This document shows positions 26,540-35,948 of a stretch of 64,000 nucleotides of DNA, in pieces. The stretch is from positions 49,560 through 113,559 of the IMG/VR virus record IMGVR_UViG_3300042898_006156; one strand, written 5' to 3'. Within the stretch, counting starts at the first letter, position 1; every line of letters starts with the position of its first letter. This stretch comes from a virus. The notes under the pieces were generated by a model, which searched no databases, was not told the origin of the DNA, and saw nothing but the letters and a program-made list of their open reading frames with translations. The position numbers were made by a program, and so were the translations under genes.

Positions 26540-26983
26540 ATGAGAAAAACTAGTTGGCTTGATCAAAAAAGACAATTTCTATCAGATTATTTTGCTAAGA
26601 AAAACAACGGAATTATTAACGTTTTTGTTGAGGAATATTCTAATCCCAAAGAGAATAGTATAGTCAGTAAATATCATTCTTGGACAAAACTTATTGACGA
26701 GTCTAAGGACTTAAATTCATCGTTTGTGTTGTCATCTTTAGACATTCATCCATCTGGTTTTAGGACAGATGATTCTAAAGCTCAATCTATTTTGGACTCT
26801 GGTTTTAATAAAAAAGTGGATGAAATTTTAGAAACATTAGATGAAAAAGATTTAGAAAAATCTACAGTTCAGGAAAAATTATTAGATTATATTATTGCAA
26901 ACAGATTATATAAGAAGAGGCTGGAAGAACTAATCAAAAAGCTTAAAAATTTAGACCCGTTTGAGTTGCAGAATTACAATTAA
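26540..26983 (+). CDS. Hypothetical helical protein
   Basis: 147 residues, starting ATG 26540, 3 nt after the SpoVS-like stop. C-terminal half is helical and charged (VDEILETLDEKDLEKS, RLYKKRLEELIKKLKNL). No motif or family recognised. A strong terminator follows, closing the unit begun by recJ or the sigma-like gene. Confidence 0.7.
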   Translation: MRKTSWLDQKRQFLSDYFAKKNNGIINVFVEEYSNPKENSIVSKYHSWTKLIDESKDLNSSFVLSSLDIHPSGFRTDDSKAQSILDSGFNKKVDEILETLDEKDLEKSTVQEKLLDYIIANRLYKKRLEELIKKLKNLDPFELQNYN

Positions 26984-27010
26984 TACCTCATACTAATTAA
27001 AGGAAGGGAT

Positions 27011-27046
27011 AAAAAATATCTGATAGTTTTCTTTCAGATATTTTTT
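27011..27046 (+). terminator. Rho-independent terminator before nrdB
   Basis: AAAAAATATCTGA (27011-27023), loop of 10, TCAGATATTTTTT (27034-27046). AT-rich stem with a T-run; it ends 12 nt before the NrdB start. Confidence 0.75.
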
Positions 27047-27058
27047 ATTGTCAAAACT

Positions 27059-28015
27059 ATGGAAAAAATACTTCAAGAGAATAAAAATCGTTTCGTTTTA
27101 TTCCCAATTGAACATCATGACATTTGGGATTATTACAAGAAGGCACAGCAAGTTTTCTGGACTGCTGAAGAAATTGATTTAGCACAAGATTATACTGATT
27201 GGGAAAAGCTAAATGAAGGAGAACAGCATTTTGTAAAGCACGTTCTAGCTTTCTTTGCTGCATCTGATGGAATCGTAAATGAAAATTTAGCAGAAAACTT
27301 TGTTTCAGAAGTTCAATACACAGAAGCAAAATTTTTCTACGGTTTTCAAATTATGATGGAGAATGTTCACTCCGAGACATACTCCCTTCTTATTGACACA
27401 TATATTAAAGATAAAGAAGAACAGAACCATCTTTTCAATGCAATTGATACAGTTCCAGCTGTTCAAAAGAAAGCTGAATGGGCTCTCAAGTGGATTGGTT
27501 CTGAATCATTTGTTGAACGTCTTGTTGCTTTTGCCGCTGTTGAGGGAATTTTCTTTTCTGGATCTTTCTGTTCAATTTTCTGGCTTAAAAAGCGTGGTTT
27601 GATGCCAGGTCTTTCATTCTCAAACGAATTAATTTCTCGTGATGAAGGTCTTCACACGGACTTCGCAGTTCATCTTTACAAGAATCACATTGAGAATAAA
27701 CTTTCTCGTGAGCGTATTCTTGAGATTATTAATTCTGCTCTTATTATTGAAAAAGAATTTATCACTGAAGCTTTACCTGTCTCATTGATTGGTATGAATT
27801 CTGAATTGATGAAGCAGTATTTAGAGTATGTTTGTGATCGTCTTTTGATGGATTTGGGCGTTGGAAAAGTCTATAATACAGAGAACCCTTTTGACTTTAT
27901 GGCTAATATTGCTTTACAGAATAAGACCAATTTCTTTGAGAAGAGAGTTGCTGACTATGTAAAAAGTGGTGTTGGTGAAGTTCAAGAGCAAATTTCATTC
28001 GACGAGGACTTTTAG
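27059..28015 (+). CDS. nrdB: Ribonucleotide reductase small subunit, class Ia-like
   Basis: 318 residues. Iron-ligand motifs: [34 protein letters not shown] (Glu101, His104 and the likely radical Tyr108), AVEGIFFSG and [10 protein letters not shown]. The E-x2-H-x3-Y spacing is that of E. coli R2 E115/H118/Y122, so the tyrosyl-radical form is expected, not a Mn/Fe Phe form. The C-terminus (EQISFDEDF) is the R1-docking tail. No Shine-Dalgarno precedes the ATG. It generates the radical for NrdA and is 2 nt from that gene. Confidence 0.95.
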   Translation: MEKILQENKNRFVLFPIEHHDIWDYYKKAQQVFWTAEEIDLAQDYTDWEKLNEGEQHFVKHVLAFFAASDGIVNENLAENFVSEVQYTEAKFFYGFQIMMENVHSETYSLLIDTYIKDKEEQNHLFNAIDTVPAVQKKAEWALKWIGSESFVERLVAFAAVEGIFFSGSFCSIFWLKKRGLMPGLSFSNELISRDEGLHTDFAVHLYKNHIENKLSRERILEIINSALIIEKEFITEALPVSLIGMNSELMKQYLEYVCDRLLMDLGVGKVYNTENPFDFMANIALQNKTNFFEKRVADYVKSGVGEVQEQISFDEDF

Positions 28016-28017
28016 TT

Positions 28018-30462
28018 ATGGATATTATCAAGCGTAATGGTTCAAGAGAGCCATTGAAATTAGAAAAGATCTCCTCACGTATCAAGAAGCTTACATATGG
28101 CTTGAATGAACGTGTAGACCCAGACATTGTAAGTACCAAAGTTGTTTCTGGTCTTTATGATGGTGTTTCTAGTACCGAACTTGATCAGCTAAGTTCTGAA
28201 ACAGCTGCATCTATGGTCACAGTTCATCCTGACTTTGGTAAACTTGCTGCTCGTATTGCAATTACAGCACTATACAAGGATGTTGAAAAAGACTTCTCAG
28301 TTATAGCAAAGAAGCTTTATGACTACATCAATCCCAAGACTGGTGATAAGGCTGGGATGATTTCTGATGAGGTTTATGCTGTCATTCAGAAGTATTCTCA
28401 AGAATTAGATGCAATGATTGTTCACGATCGAGATTTCAATTTTGATTATTTCGGTTTTATGACATTGCGTAAATCTTATCTCTTGAAGATTGATTCACAA
28501 GCTGCAGAAACTCCACAGCATCTTTATATGCGTGTTGCTGTTGGTATTTGGCGTGAAAATTTGGAGATGGTTCAAAAGACTTACGATATGCTCTCTCAAG
28601 GTCTTTTTACTCACGCTACTCCAACTCTTTTTAATGCTTCAACTAATCGCCCTCAACTTTCATCTTGTTTCTTGCTTGATATTGATGATGATAGCATTCC
28701 TGGAATTTATAAGACAATTTCAGACTGTGCGTTAATTTCTCAATCTGCTGGTGGAATTGGCATCAACATTCACAAGATTCGTGCTAAAGGTAGTTATATT
28801 AAGGGTACTAATGGATATTCTAATGGAATCATCCCTATGCTCAAGGTATTCAATGAGACTGCTAGATACGTTGATCAAGGTGGTGGAAAGCGTAAGGGTT
28901 CAATAGCTGTTTATCTTGAGCCTTGGCATGGTGATATCTTTGATTTTCTTGACTTGAGAAAGAATCAAGGTAAGGAAGAATTACGTGCTAGAGACTTGTT
29001 CTTAGCTATGTGGATTCCTGACTTATTTATGAAGCGTGTTGAAGCTGATGGTGATTGGTCATTATTCTCTCCTGATCAAGTTCCAGGATTGATTGATGCA
29101 TACGATTCTCCAGACAAGAAATCTTTTACTGAGCTTTTTGAGAAGTATGAAGCTGAAGGTAAAGCACTCAAGACTATTAAGGCTCGTGAGTTGTGGGAAA
29201 AGATTTTAGATTCACAAGTTGAAACTGGTACTCCTTATATGCTTTACAAAGATGCGTGTAATTATAAGAGCAATCAGAAGAATCTTGGAACAATCAAATC
29301 TTCAAATTTGTGCACAGAAATTTTAGAATATACGGATAAGAATGAGATTGCCGTATGTAATCTTGCTTCTGTTGCATTGCCTAAATATGTACTTATTCCA
29401 TCTGGCAAAGTTCGTGAGAAGGATAAGAAATTACGTAAATATGACTTTAAATTCTTATATGAAGTTGTTTACCAAGCAACAGTTAATTTGAATCAAGTTA
29501 TTGATGTAAATTTCTACCCAACTCCTGAAACAAAGAATTCAAATAACAAGCATCGTCCAATTGGCTTGGGTGTTCAAGGTTTGGCTGACACCTTTGTTAT
29601 GATGGGTTTACCTTTCGAATCAGATGAAGCAAAGAAATTGAACAAAGATATCTTTGAAACAATTTATTTTGCTGCTCTTACTGCGTCTAAGGATTTGGCA
29701 AAGAAACATGGCTCTTATGCGTCTTTTGAAGGATCTCCAGCATCTCAAGGTTTATTACAATATGACCTATGGGGACTTACTGAAAATGATCTTTCCGGTA
29801 TGTGGAATTTTTCAGCGCTCAAAGAAGAAATCAAGCAATTTGGTTTGAGAAATTCACTTCTTGTTGCTCCAATGCCTACCGCTTCAACAGCACAGATTCT
29901 TGGAAATAATGAGTGTTTCGAGCCTTTTACTACCAATCTCTATAAGCGTAATACGTTGAGTGGTGAATATGCTGTTATCAATAAGCATTTAGTAGAAGAT
30001 CTTGTAAATCTTGGCATCTGGAGTGACAATGTTAGATTGAAGCTATTCAATGAGAATGGTTCAGTTCAAAACATTCCTGAAATTCCTACTGATATCAAAG
30101 AAGTTTATAAGACAGTTTGGGAGATGAAGGGCAAGTCTATTCTTGAAATGGCTCGTGATCGTTCATATTTTATTGATCAATCACAATCATTGAATATGTT
30201 TATGGCTGAACCTACTCCAAGTAAATTATCTTCTGCTCACATGTATGGTTGGAAATTAGGATTGAAGACAGGTATGTACTACCTACGTGTCAAACCTAAA
30301 GCACAAGCATTAAAGGGACTTGGAATTGATCTTTCTAGTGCATCTATCCAAGAGGTAGAAAAACCTAAAGAAGTAGAACAAATGAAGGATTTTAATGCTG
30401 AAGAATTTGCTGCTAAAGTATGTTCTTTATCTGATCCGGATTGTGAAAGCTGCGGAGCATAA
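28018..30462 (+). CDS. nrdA: Ribonucleotide reductase large subunit, eukaryote-like class Ia
   Basis: 814 residues. N-terminal ATP-cone (IKRNGSREPLKLEKISSRI), catalytic-domain motifs ATPTLFNAST, SSCFLL, SAGGIGI, NLCTEI, and PMPTASTAQILGNNECFEP. The last residues (CSLSDPDCESCGA) hold the Cys pair that re-reduces the active site, as in eukaryotic R1 tails. Complete length. With NrdB it reduces ribonucleotides to deoxyribonucleotides for phage DNA synthesis. The stop codon lies in the stem of the following terminator. Confidence 0.95.
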   Translation: MDIIKRNGSREPLKLEKISSRIKKLTYGLNERVDPDIVSTKVVSGLYDGVSSTELDQLSSETAASMVTVHPDFGKLAARIAITALYKDVEKDFSVIAKKLYDYINPKTGDKAGMISDEVYAVIQKYSQELDAMIVHDRDFNFDYFGFMTLRKSYLLKIDSQAAETPQHLYMRVAVGIWRENLEMVQKTYDMLSQGLFTHATPTLFNASTNRPQLSSCFLLDIDDDSIPGIYKTISDCALISQSAGGIGINIHKIRAKGSYIKGTNGYSNGIIPMLKVFNETARYVDQGGGKRKGSIAVYLEPWHGDIFDFLDLRKNQGKEELRARDLFLAMWIPDLFMKRVEADGDWSLFSPDQVPGLIDAYDSPDKKSFTELFEKYEAEGKALKTIKARELWEKILDSQVETGTPYMLYKDACNYKSNQKNLGTIKSSNLCTEILEYTDKNEIAVCNLASVALPKYVLIPSGKVREKDKKLRKYDFKFLYEVVYQATVNLNQVIDVNFYPTPETKNSNNKHRPIGLGVQGLADTFVMMGLPFESDEAKKLNKDIFETIYFAALTASKDLAKKHGSYASFEGSPASQGLLQYDLWGLTENDLSGMWNFSALKEEIKQFGLRNSLLVAPMPTASTAQILGNNECFEPFTTNLYKRNTLSGEYAVINKHLVEDLVNLGIWSDNVRLKLFNENGSVQNIPEIPTDIKEVYKTVWEMKGKSILEMARDRSYFIDQSQSLNMFMAEPTPSKLSSAHMYGWKLGLKTGMYYLRVKPKAQALKGLGIDLSSASIQEVEKPKEVEQMKDFNAEEFAAKVCSLSDPDCESCGA

Positions 30463-30492
30463 AAAAAGAGGGGAGAAATCCCCTCTTTTTTT
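30461..30492. terminator. Bidirectional terminator between nrdA and the GNAT gene
   Basis: AAAAAAAGAGGGG, loop AGAAAT, CCCCTCTTTTTTT (30461-30492). It includes the last two bases of the nrdA stop and sits at the convergent 3' ends, with A-run and T-run on either side. Confidence 0.92.
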
Positions 30493-30854
30493 TATTTTGG
30501 TTTATAGTACATAGTTCTGGAAAATGTATCTGTCAAATCATAATCTTTTCTTTTTCCAGCATTATCTACAAATTCATTTCGCTCATAAAATCTTTGAAGT
30601 GCACCCTTTTTGCCTTTCTCAGGTTCAGGGTTTAAAACAATTGGCTTGCTTACTCTTTGGCTATAATCTTTAAGAGCAGTAATTATTTCTGTTCCTATAC
30701 CCATACCTCTCATCTCTTTTGGTATGAATATTTTATCTAATTTGATTTTGTTTTCAAATTCATTGATTCTTAAAACAATTTCTGGATATTTATTCATAAA
30801 AAAATTGATTAATTCTTGAATATCATTTTGATTTTGAGCAAGTCGATACCACAT
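30492..30854 (-). CDS. GNAT-family acetyltransferase with MWY N-terminal tag
   Basis: 120 residues from ATG 30854-30852, 1 nt after the TAA of the upstream zincin gene. A five-codon longer start exists, but ATG 30854 gives MWYRLAQ, the same opening as the upstream protein (MWYKTAQ), so I prefer it. The body has a GNAT beta4-alpha3 acetyl-CoA motif (IFIPKEMRGMGIGTEIITAL) and the later NPEPEKGKKGALQRFYERNEF, where FYERNEF is typical of GNATs. Substrate unknown. The tag suggests it is packaged or processed together with other MWY proteins, an inference. Confidence 0.8.
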   Translation of the reverse strand: MWYRLAQNQNDIQELINFFMNKYPEIVLRINEFENKIKLDKIFIPKEMRGMGIGTEIITALKDYSQRVSKPIVLNPEPEKGKKGALQRFYERNEFVDNAGKRKDYDLTDTFSRTMYYKPK

Positions 30855-30855
30855 A

Positions 30856-32790
30856 TTATTTCCTAACAACTTGCGCTTGTTTGGATTTGTAATAATTTAG
30901 TAATTCTTGTTTTTGGGCTTCCGACCATTCATTGAGATTATAAATTCTCATAAAAATAGGTCCTTTAATTTTTATATTGCTGGCCATCAATTTATCTATT
31001 GCCTTTATAGCTGATTGAAAAGTAATTTTTAATTTTGTATTATTTTGAATTAACTTTTCATATTTTTCTTTCAAGCTCATTATTTTAATATATAAATCAT
31101 TTGCAATTTTCTGTTTGACATTTTCTAATGAGTTCTTAGTGAAATTATCTTGCTCTAAAGTTTGATTTATTTTTTGCTTGACAATATTTGGATCTAGCGT
31201 ATAAGCAGTTGAGGCGATTTGATAAGGCGAATGCATACCTTGATATGTTGGTTTGCTTGTTTGTGAAATTTGGAAGTCATATAAGAAAAAATCTTCAGGA
31301 TTATTAAAAGTCAACGGAGGAAAAATTGTCTTAATTAATTGCTGATATATTCTGTCAATATTTGCCTGATCATCAATATACTTAGAATTTTTTGTTGATA
31401 TGGCATTAATAATTTTTTGCCCAATTTCATATTCATATTGATTGGCTAGTACCATTTCATCCAATAAAGAAACTTGTGGTATTTTTTGCAAATCAGATTT
31501 ATTTGGAAAACCTGCAGACATGAAATATCTTACAGCTTCGGGCATTAATTTATTTTTAAAATATCTAAATTCTTTATTGTCAGGAGTGAAATGAAATGGC
31601 ATACCATCATATTTCATCCATTCCATAACTTTTTGACCAATTGATGATTCGTAAATATCCAAATGTTGGTCAATAAAATCTTTAATATTTTTTGGTAAGT
31701 AAAAATTGTTTATAAGTTGATTAATTGGACTTATTTTTTCTCTATCTTTGAAAGTAAAATTTTTATAATTGAAAGAAGATGGATCTTTGGTTTTATCCAA
31801 TGATAAAGATAACCTGTAAAGTGCTAACTCTAATTCATCTTGAGAAACAGGTTCTATACTAAAAAAATATTCATTTTTATTCAAGAATCCTACAATATCA
31901 TTTATTTTTTGTTGATCATTGATTAAATTTTTTGCATATTCGTGTTTGTCACCAGAAAATTTATCTATTGCATTTTGAAATGCCCCAACTAAAGTACTCA
32001 ATCTTCTTGATTTAAGGTTCGTAGTTGTATCAGATTTAGATAATTGACCTTTTTGCTTCAAAGAATCAAATTTTATATCAGAACCAAAATCTTTAAAGCT
32101 GCTAGGATTTTTTTTGACTTCTTGTCTTACAATATCTAACAACTGATTTTGTCTGATATTTTGCTCAGAAGTTTCTGGGAATCTATACTCAAACCCCATC
32201 AATGATAATATTTCGTAACCTTCAGCAAATGCCTCGAACTTATTCGTTTTTGCGTAGCCAGTTGGAGCCATTCTTTGATATTTCTTCATGTCTTGATTAC
32301 TACGATCTAGTCGTGTTGATTTATCAATAGCGTGTCCAATCTCATGATTTAATGAAGACATAATATAATCGAAATTAATAAATATTTTATCACTTGTGGG
32401 TTCATACAAACCTGTCCAAGGCAAGTTTTTATTAATACCTATGTTAGTTAAAACTGTGCCTCCGCCTTCTTTGCCCACATTTATATCAAGACCCTTTGAA
32501 GCAATAGTGTTTAAGGCTCCTTTAGGGTATAATGCAAAAACATTCATTACAGTAGAAAAAATTTCATTGATTTGAGATTGAACTAAATTTTTAAATGTTT
32601 CCAAAGTTAACTTAGATTTTGATTCTGTTTGTAGTTTTGAATCACCACCAGGTAAACTTTGATATATATTAACAGTTGGATACTCAGGCAATCCATTAGA
32701 AGTCAAAGTACTTTTCAAAGAAATTTTTAAAAAATTTCCTTCTTGGGTAATATTATAGTTAAATTTATTCTGAGCTGTTTTGTACCACAT
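30856..32790 (-). CDS. Large tagged protein with HExxH zinc metallopeptidase-like domain
   Basis: 644 residues beginning MWYKTAQNKFNYN. Around residue 148 LNHEIGHAID gives the zincin HExxH, and about 35 residues later NKFEAFAEGYE supplies a glutamate as third ligand (Glu-zincin; the pattern is close to anthrax lethal-factor-like ATLF peptidases). Before it lies GLYEPTSDKIFINFDYIMSS, typical of these domains. The C-terminal 400 residues are helical and unassigned. First gene of a minus-strand pair with the GNAT gene. A peptidase in a virion-associated or ejected protein would act on host proteins or in virion maturation (inference). Confidence 0.78.
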   Translation of the reverse strand: MWYKTAQNKFNYNITQEGNFLKISLKSTLTSNGLPEYPTVNIYQSLPGGDSKLQTESKSKLTLETFKNLVQSQINEIFSTVMNVFALYPKGALNTIASKGLDINVGKEGGGTVLTNIGINKNLPWTGLYEPTSDKIFINFDYIMSSLNHEIGHAIDKSTRLDRSNQDMKKYQRMAPTGYAKTNKFEAFAEGYEILSLMGFEYRFPETSEQNIRQNQLLDIVRQEVKKNPSSFKDFGSDIKFDSLKQKGQLSKSDTTTNLKSRRLSTLVGAFQNAIDKFSGDKHEYAKNLINDQQKINDIVGFLNKNEYFFSIEPVSQDELELALYRLSLSLDKTKDPSSFNYKNFTFKDREKISPINQLINNFYLPKNIKDFIDQHLDIYESSIGQKVMEWMKYDGMPFHFTPDNKEFRYFKNKLMPEAVRYFMSAGFPNKSDLQKIPQVSLLDEMVLANQYEYEIGQKIINAISTKNSKYIDDQANIDRIYQQLIKTIFPPLTFNNPEDFFLYDFQISQTSKPTYQGMHSPYQIASTAYTLDPNIVKQKINQTLEQDNFTKNSLENVKQKIANDLYIKIMSLKEKYEKLIQNNTKLKITFQSAIKAIDKLMASNIKIKGPIFMRIYNLNEWSEAQKQELLNYYKSKQAQVVRK

Positions 32791-32816
32791 ACCTTTCTTT
32801 TTACTTCAAAAACGGG

Positions 32817-32822
32817 TAAAAT
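32817..32822 (+). promoter_or_regulatory. Possible -10 box 6 nt before a start codon
   Basis: TAAAAT (32817-32822) lies 6 nt before ATG 32829, which has no Shine-Dalgarno. No clear -35 is found. It fits the leaderless pattern at other genes. Confidence 0.35.
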
Positions 32823-32828
32823 CCTTGT

Positions 32829-33146
32829 ATGGCAAAATCAGTAGTTAGAGAAGTAAAAATTTTAGATGCAGTATTGAAAGAAGATGAAGGCACTGAAGAT
32901 GAGCCTACAATTGTTCAATTTATTTGGCTTCAACTTCAAGATGTAAAGTCTGAAAGAGTATATACTGCTGTGTTATCACTGGAAGATATTAAAGATTTGA
33001 CAAAGATGGATCGTTATTTAGAAGGTCGTGAACTGATAAATTTCAGCATTGCTCTTAAGAATCGTGAGCATCCATTGTCTCTTATATTTAATCCAGAAGA
33101 CCAAGAGATTACTGTAGATATGATTAAGAATGAGGAAGGTATTTAA
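32829..33146 (+). CDS. Small hypothetical protein before dUTPase
   Basis: 105 residues, acidic. Starts MAKSVVREVKILDAVLKED; contains IVQFIWLQLQDVKSERVYTAVLS, which looks like beta strands, and PLSLIFNPEDQEITVDM. No family recognised. First gene of the dUTPase unit (1 nt gap), transcribed away from the zincin gene. Confidence 0.72.
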   Translation: MAKSVVREVKILDAVLKEDEGTEDEPTIVQFIWLQLQDVKSERVYTAVLSLEDIKDLTKMDRYLEGRELINFSIALKNREHPLSLIFNPEDQEITVDMIKNEEGI

Positions 33147-33147
33147 C

Positions 33148-33669
33148 ATGGCAGCATCAGGAAGTGGACAGGTATCAGTATCAGGTCCTAGTGGTTACAA
33201 AGCAACAGTTGAAATTAAGGCTTTTCGTGAGGATGCAATTATCCCTAAGAAGGCTACAGAAAGTGCAGCAGGATATGATCTTTGTGCTTGGCTGAAAGAT
33301 TCTTATGATGAGCAAACTCTTGTTACTCCTCATTCAACTTTGATTGTTCCCACTGGTCTCAATGTAAATATTCCAAATGGTTACGAAATTCAAATTCGAC
33401 CTCGTTCTGGTTTGGCTGCTAAATTTGGTGTTACTGTTCTTAATACTCCAGGTACTATTGACAGTGATTATTGTGGTGATGGCGAAGATTTTGAACTTAA
33501 GGTAATTCTTATCAATCATAACAAGATTCCATTTTCTATCAAGCACGGAGATCGAATTGCTCAAATGGTTGTAGCAAAGTTGGCTGATCACGAACTTGTT
33601 GAAGTTGAAGAATTTGGTAAGACTGATAAGACATCTCGTAAGGGTGGATTGGGTAGTACAGGCAAGTAA
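33148..33669 (+). CDS. dut: dUTPase (dUTP nucleotidohydrolase)
   Basis: 173 residues from ATG 33148, 8 nt after GAGGAAGG; an upstream in-frame ATG (33130) lies before the Shine-Dalgarno. All five trimeric-dUTPase motifs are seen: AGYDLCA, RPRSGLA, GTIDSDYCGD, GDRIAQMV and the C-terminal SRKGGLGSTG. It hydrolyses dUTP to dUMP, keeping uracil out of DNA and feeding dTMP synthesis. The first 25 residues (GSGQVSVSGPSG) are an unusual low-complexity extension. Confidence 0.95.
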   Translation: MAASGSGQVSVSGPSGYKATVEIKAFREDAIIPKKATESAAGYDLCAWLKDSYDEQTLVTPHSTLIVPTGLNVNIPNGYEIQIRPRSGLAAKFGVTVLNTPGTIDSDYCGDGEDFELKVILINHNKIPFSIKHGDRIAQMVVAKLADHELVEVEEFGKTDKTSRKGGLGSTGK

Positions 33670-34046
33670 TGGAACATAATATTGATCAAGCCACAAAAAA
33701 TTACACTATTTTTTGTGATTTAGACGGAACACTTTGGGAGCAAGGCGATCCTACAGAAATTGCTAAACCTGGATATCAACCAAAAATTATTCACGGAACT
33801 GTAGAGAAGATTCGTGAATGGGATAGCAAGGGTTTCAAAATTATTCTCACTACTGGCAGAAAAGAAAGTTTGCGTGATGTTACGGTCAAGCAGCTTTCTT
33901 ACGCTGGTGTTGTTTATGATCAACTAGTTATGGGCATTGGTGGTGGGTCTAGGGTTCTTATTAACGATTTAAGAGCTAATGGAGACCAATCTGCTTTTGT
34001 TTATCAGCCAGCACGTAATGAAGGAATTGCAGGTATTAATTTATGA
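33669..34046 (+). CDS. HAD-superfamily phosphatase
   Basis: 125 residues. Motif I FCDLDGTLWE, motif II IILTTGRKES, and motif IV INDLRAN are in order, so it is a minimal HAD phosphatase without a big cap. The related phage or capsule-type enzymes act on nucleotides, sugar phosphates or DNA ends; the substrate here is unknown. Overlaps the dUTPase stop (TAATG) and the next gene (ATGA), so it belongs to the nucleotide unit. Confidence 0.85.
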   Translation: MEHNIDQATKNYTIFCDLDGTLWEQGDPTEIAKPGYQPKIIHGTVEKIREWDSKGFKIILTTGRKESLRDVTVKQLSYAGVVYDQLVMGIGGGSRVLINDLRANGDQSAFVYQPARNEGIAGINL

Positions 34047-34378
34047 TACATCCAGAATTTAAAAAGTTTGTGAACTTAATTGGTCACGATATTACAATTT
34101 CAGGACACGCTACATTGCCTAGATGTGAGAATCCTTGCCGAATAGAAACCAAGCAAAGAATTGTTGCTTATTTGTCTGGAATTCCTATTGCTGAAACTCA
34201 CTTTGAAAAAATTGTAAATCTTCCTGATTCTGAAGATGGTGTTTATTACATTGTAAGCAGAATTGTAATGGACTTTGTTCCATTTGATCGTGAAGATGTA
34301 TTTAGTGTTGATACTGGTCCAACAGCAATTCGTGATCAAAGTGGACAAGTAGTAGCGGTTACACAGCTATCATTATGA
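34043..34378 (+). CDS. Conserved hypothetical phage protein
   Basis: 111 residues. It contains GIPIAETHFEKIVNLPD, GVYYIVSRIVMDFVP, REDVFSVDTGP and RDQSGQVVAVTQL. This order (LP..DGVYYIVS...R.D...D..R...G...G) is, from memory, that of an uncharacterised family common in phages and actinobacteria; no function is known to me. ATGA overlaps on both sides place it in the dUTPase/HAD unit. Confidence 0.72.
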   Translation: MIHPEFKKFVNLIGHDITISGHATLPRCENPCRIETKQRIVAYLSGIPIAETHFEKIVNLPDSEDGVYYIVSRIVMDFVPFDREDVFSVDTGPTAIRDQSGQVVAVTQLSL

Positions 34379-34857
34379 GTGATCCAGAATTTATTGAGTC
34401 CATTGAATGCAAAGAAATTGCAGAAAAGCTCGTTTCTAAATATTATCCCTTTTTAGGATATGTAAATTTAGATTTAGTTCATTTTGTAGAGATGGATGGA
34501 TATAAAGGAAAGAATGCCCCGCCATATATTATGTCGGGGCTAACTCAATCTTGGGCTAGGGGAATTTTACAATCTCTTGGTAATGGAAAAGTTTACTGCC
34601 TTGGTGTGTGGTCTGACTTATGGGAAGAATTAGAACAATCTAAAAAGGAATGGATTATTTTCCGTTGCTTATATTCGATAAGTCCCTCATTGGATGGTAA
34701 AATTCGTACATTCGATGTTCAAGATTATGGCTTTATTACAGAATATTTTGTTAGATCTGGATTTGGCCCTTATTGGATGTCCAAGGAAGGTTTACCGTCT
34801 CTTTTAGAAGGTACTCACGCCTTATCTCTTATATTACCGATGGAAGATGATGATTAG
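34375..34857 (+). CDS. Putative phage metallopeptidase-like protein lacking the HExxH
   Basis: 160 residues. The overall order (CKEIAEKLVSKYYPFLGYV, then VYCLGVWSDLWEEL, then KKEWIIFRCLYSISPSLDGK, then IRTFDVQDYGFITEYF, then GPYW) resembles the putative phage metallopeptidase family in which this second part normally reads HELLH-like. Here the HExxH position is RCLYS, so the zinc site is absent. Either a catalytically dead relative or a resemblance by chance. Acidic tail EDDD overlaps the clamp-loader start. Confidence 0.6.
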   Translation: MSDPEFIESIECKEIAEKLVSKYYPFLGYVNLDLVHFVEMDGYKGKNAPPYIMSGLTQSWARGILQSLGNGKVYCLGVWSDLWEELEQSKKEWIIFRCLYSISPSLDGKIRTFDVQDYGFITEYFVRSGFGPYWMSKEGLPSLLEGTHALSLILPMEDDD

Positions 34858-35908
34858 TCAAAGCTATTACAATAAATATCGCCCTAAAACATTCAAAGAT
34901 ATAAAGGGCAGTAAGTCAGCAGATATTCTTGAAATTCAAATTAAGAATAACAGAACTACTCACGCCTATATTTTTGCTGGCCCTCCTGGTACTGGTAAGA
35001 CAACTCTTGCTCGTGTTGCTTCAGCTCATCTTCTTTGCAATGAAGGCCAAGATGATTTGAAAGATATGGTCTTAACTGATGAGCATCCAGATGTTTATGA
35101 AATTAATTGTGCTGTAAATAATGGTGTTGATCATATCCGAGAAAATGTTGTTCAATTATCTCGTCTTGCTCCAACACTAGGTAAATATAAGATTTTTATC
35201 CTTGATGAAGCTCAAATGCTAACCACTCAAGCTCAAACATCTCTTATCAAGCTTACTGAAGAACCGCCAGCATATGTAAAATTTTTCTTTTGCACTACAG
35301 ATCCACATAAAATTCTTCGTGCTATCCATACTCGTTGCCAGACATTTATGATGAAGAAGTTGACTAAACAAAATTTAGTTGAATTACTTACAGAAGTTTG
35401 TGAGAAAGAAAATCTTGTTTTTGAAGAAGAGGCATTAAATCTTATTGCTACTGATGCTGAAGGTAGTGCTAGAACAGCTTTATCTATTCTTGAGCAAGCT
35501 TCTTACAAAGATATATCTGAAGAAAACATCAGAGAATTGCTTGATAGATCTCCAAAACAGCTTGCAATAGACCTTTCTTACACAATAATTAATGAAGATT
35601 TTGCTAATGCGTTTAGAATAATTCAATCAGCTAACGCAGAAGGAAGAAATTTAGGTAATTTATTATCAGAAACATCACAAATCTTCATTACTGCTTTTAA
35701 GTATATTGTTATTAAAACAAAAAAGGTGGAAAGAGATGAGGATATAGAAAATATAGCCAAGTCTGTTGATACTTTGTTGCTTATAGATATCGCAGAACAA
35801 TTGTATAATATTTCAAAAGATATAAGGCAAACTGTCTCAGAGGATATCGTTGCAACTACTGGTGTCCTCAAAATTATAGAAAAGTACGCAAATAGGGAAA
35901 AGGCGTAA
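34847..35908 (+). CDS. dnaX: DnaX-like clamp loader ATPase (gamma/tau type)
   Basis: 353 residues. Motifs: NKYRPKTFKDIKG, Walker A GPPGTGKTT, DVYEINCA, Walker B IFILDEAQM, sensor 1 FFFCTTD and RAIHTRCQTF, an SRC-like motif with His in place of Ser. The four-Cys zinc site of bacterial DnaX is missing (one Cys only). The C-terminal domain is a helical collar, and there is no tau extension. It loads the beta clamp encoded at 42690 with the delta-like subunit at 43789. Start is ATG 34847 or the ATG directly after. Confidence 0.9.
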   Translation: MMISQSYYNKYRPKTFKDIKGSKSADILEIQIKNNRTTHAYIFAGPPGTGKTTLARVASAHLLCNEGQDDLKDMVLTDEHPDVYEINCAVNNGVDHIRENVVQLSRLAPTLGKYKIFILDEAQMLTTQAQTSLIKLTEEPPAYVKFFFCTTDPHKILRAIHTRCQTFMMKKLTKQNLVELLTEVCEKENLVFEEEALNLIATDAEGSARTALSILEQASYKDISEENIRELLDRSPKQLAIDLSYTIINEDFANAFRIIQSANAEGRNLGNLLSETSQIFITAFKYIVIKTKKVERDEDIENIAKSVDTLLLIDIAEQLYNISKDIRQTVSEDIVATTGVLKIIEKYANREKA

Positions 35909-35948
35909 AAAGAAGTTTTTTTAATGAATTGTGCCTTCGGGAGTTTTG

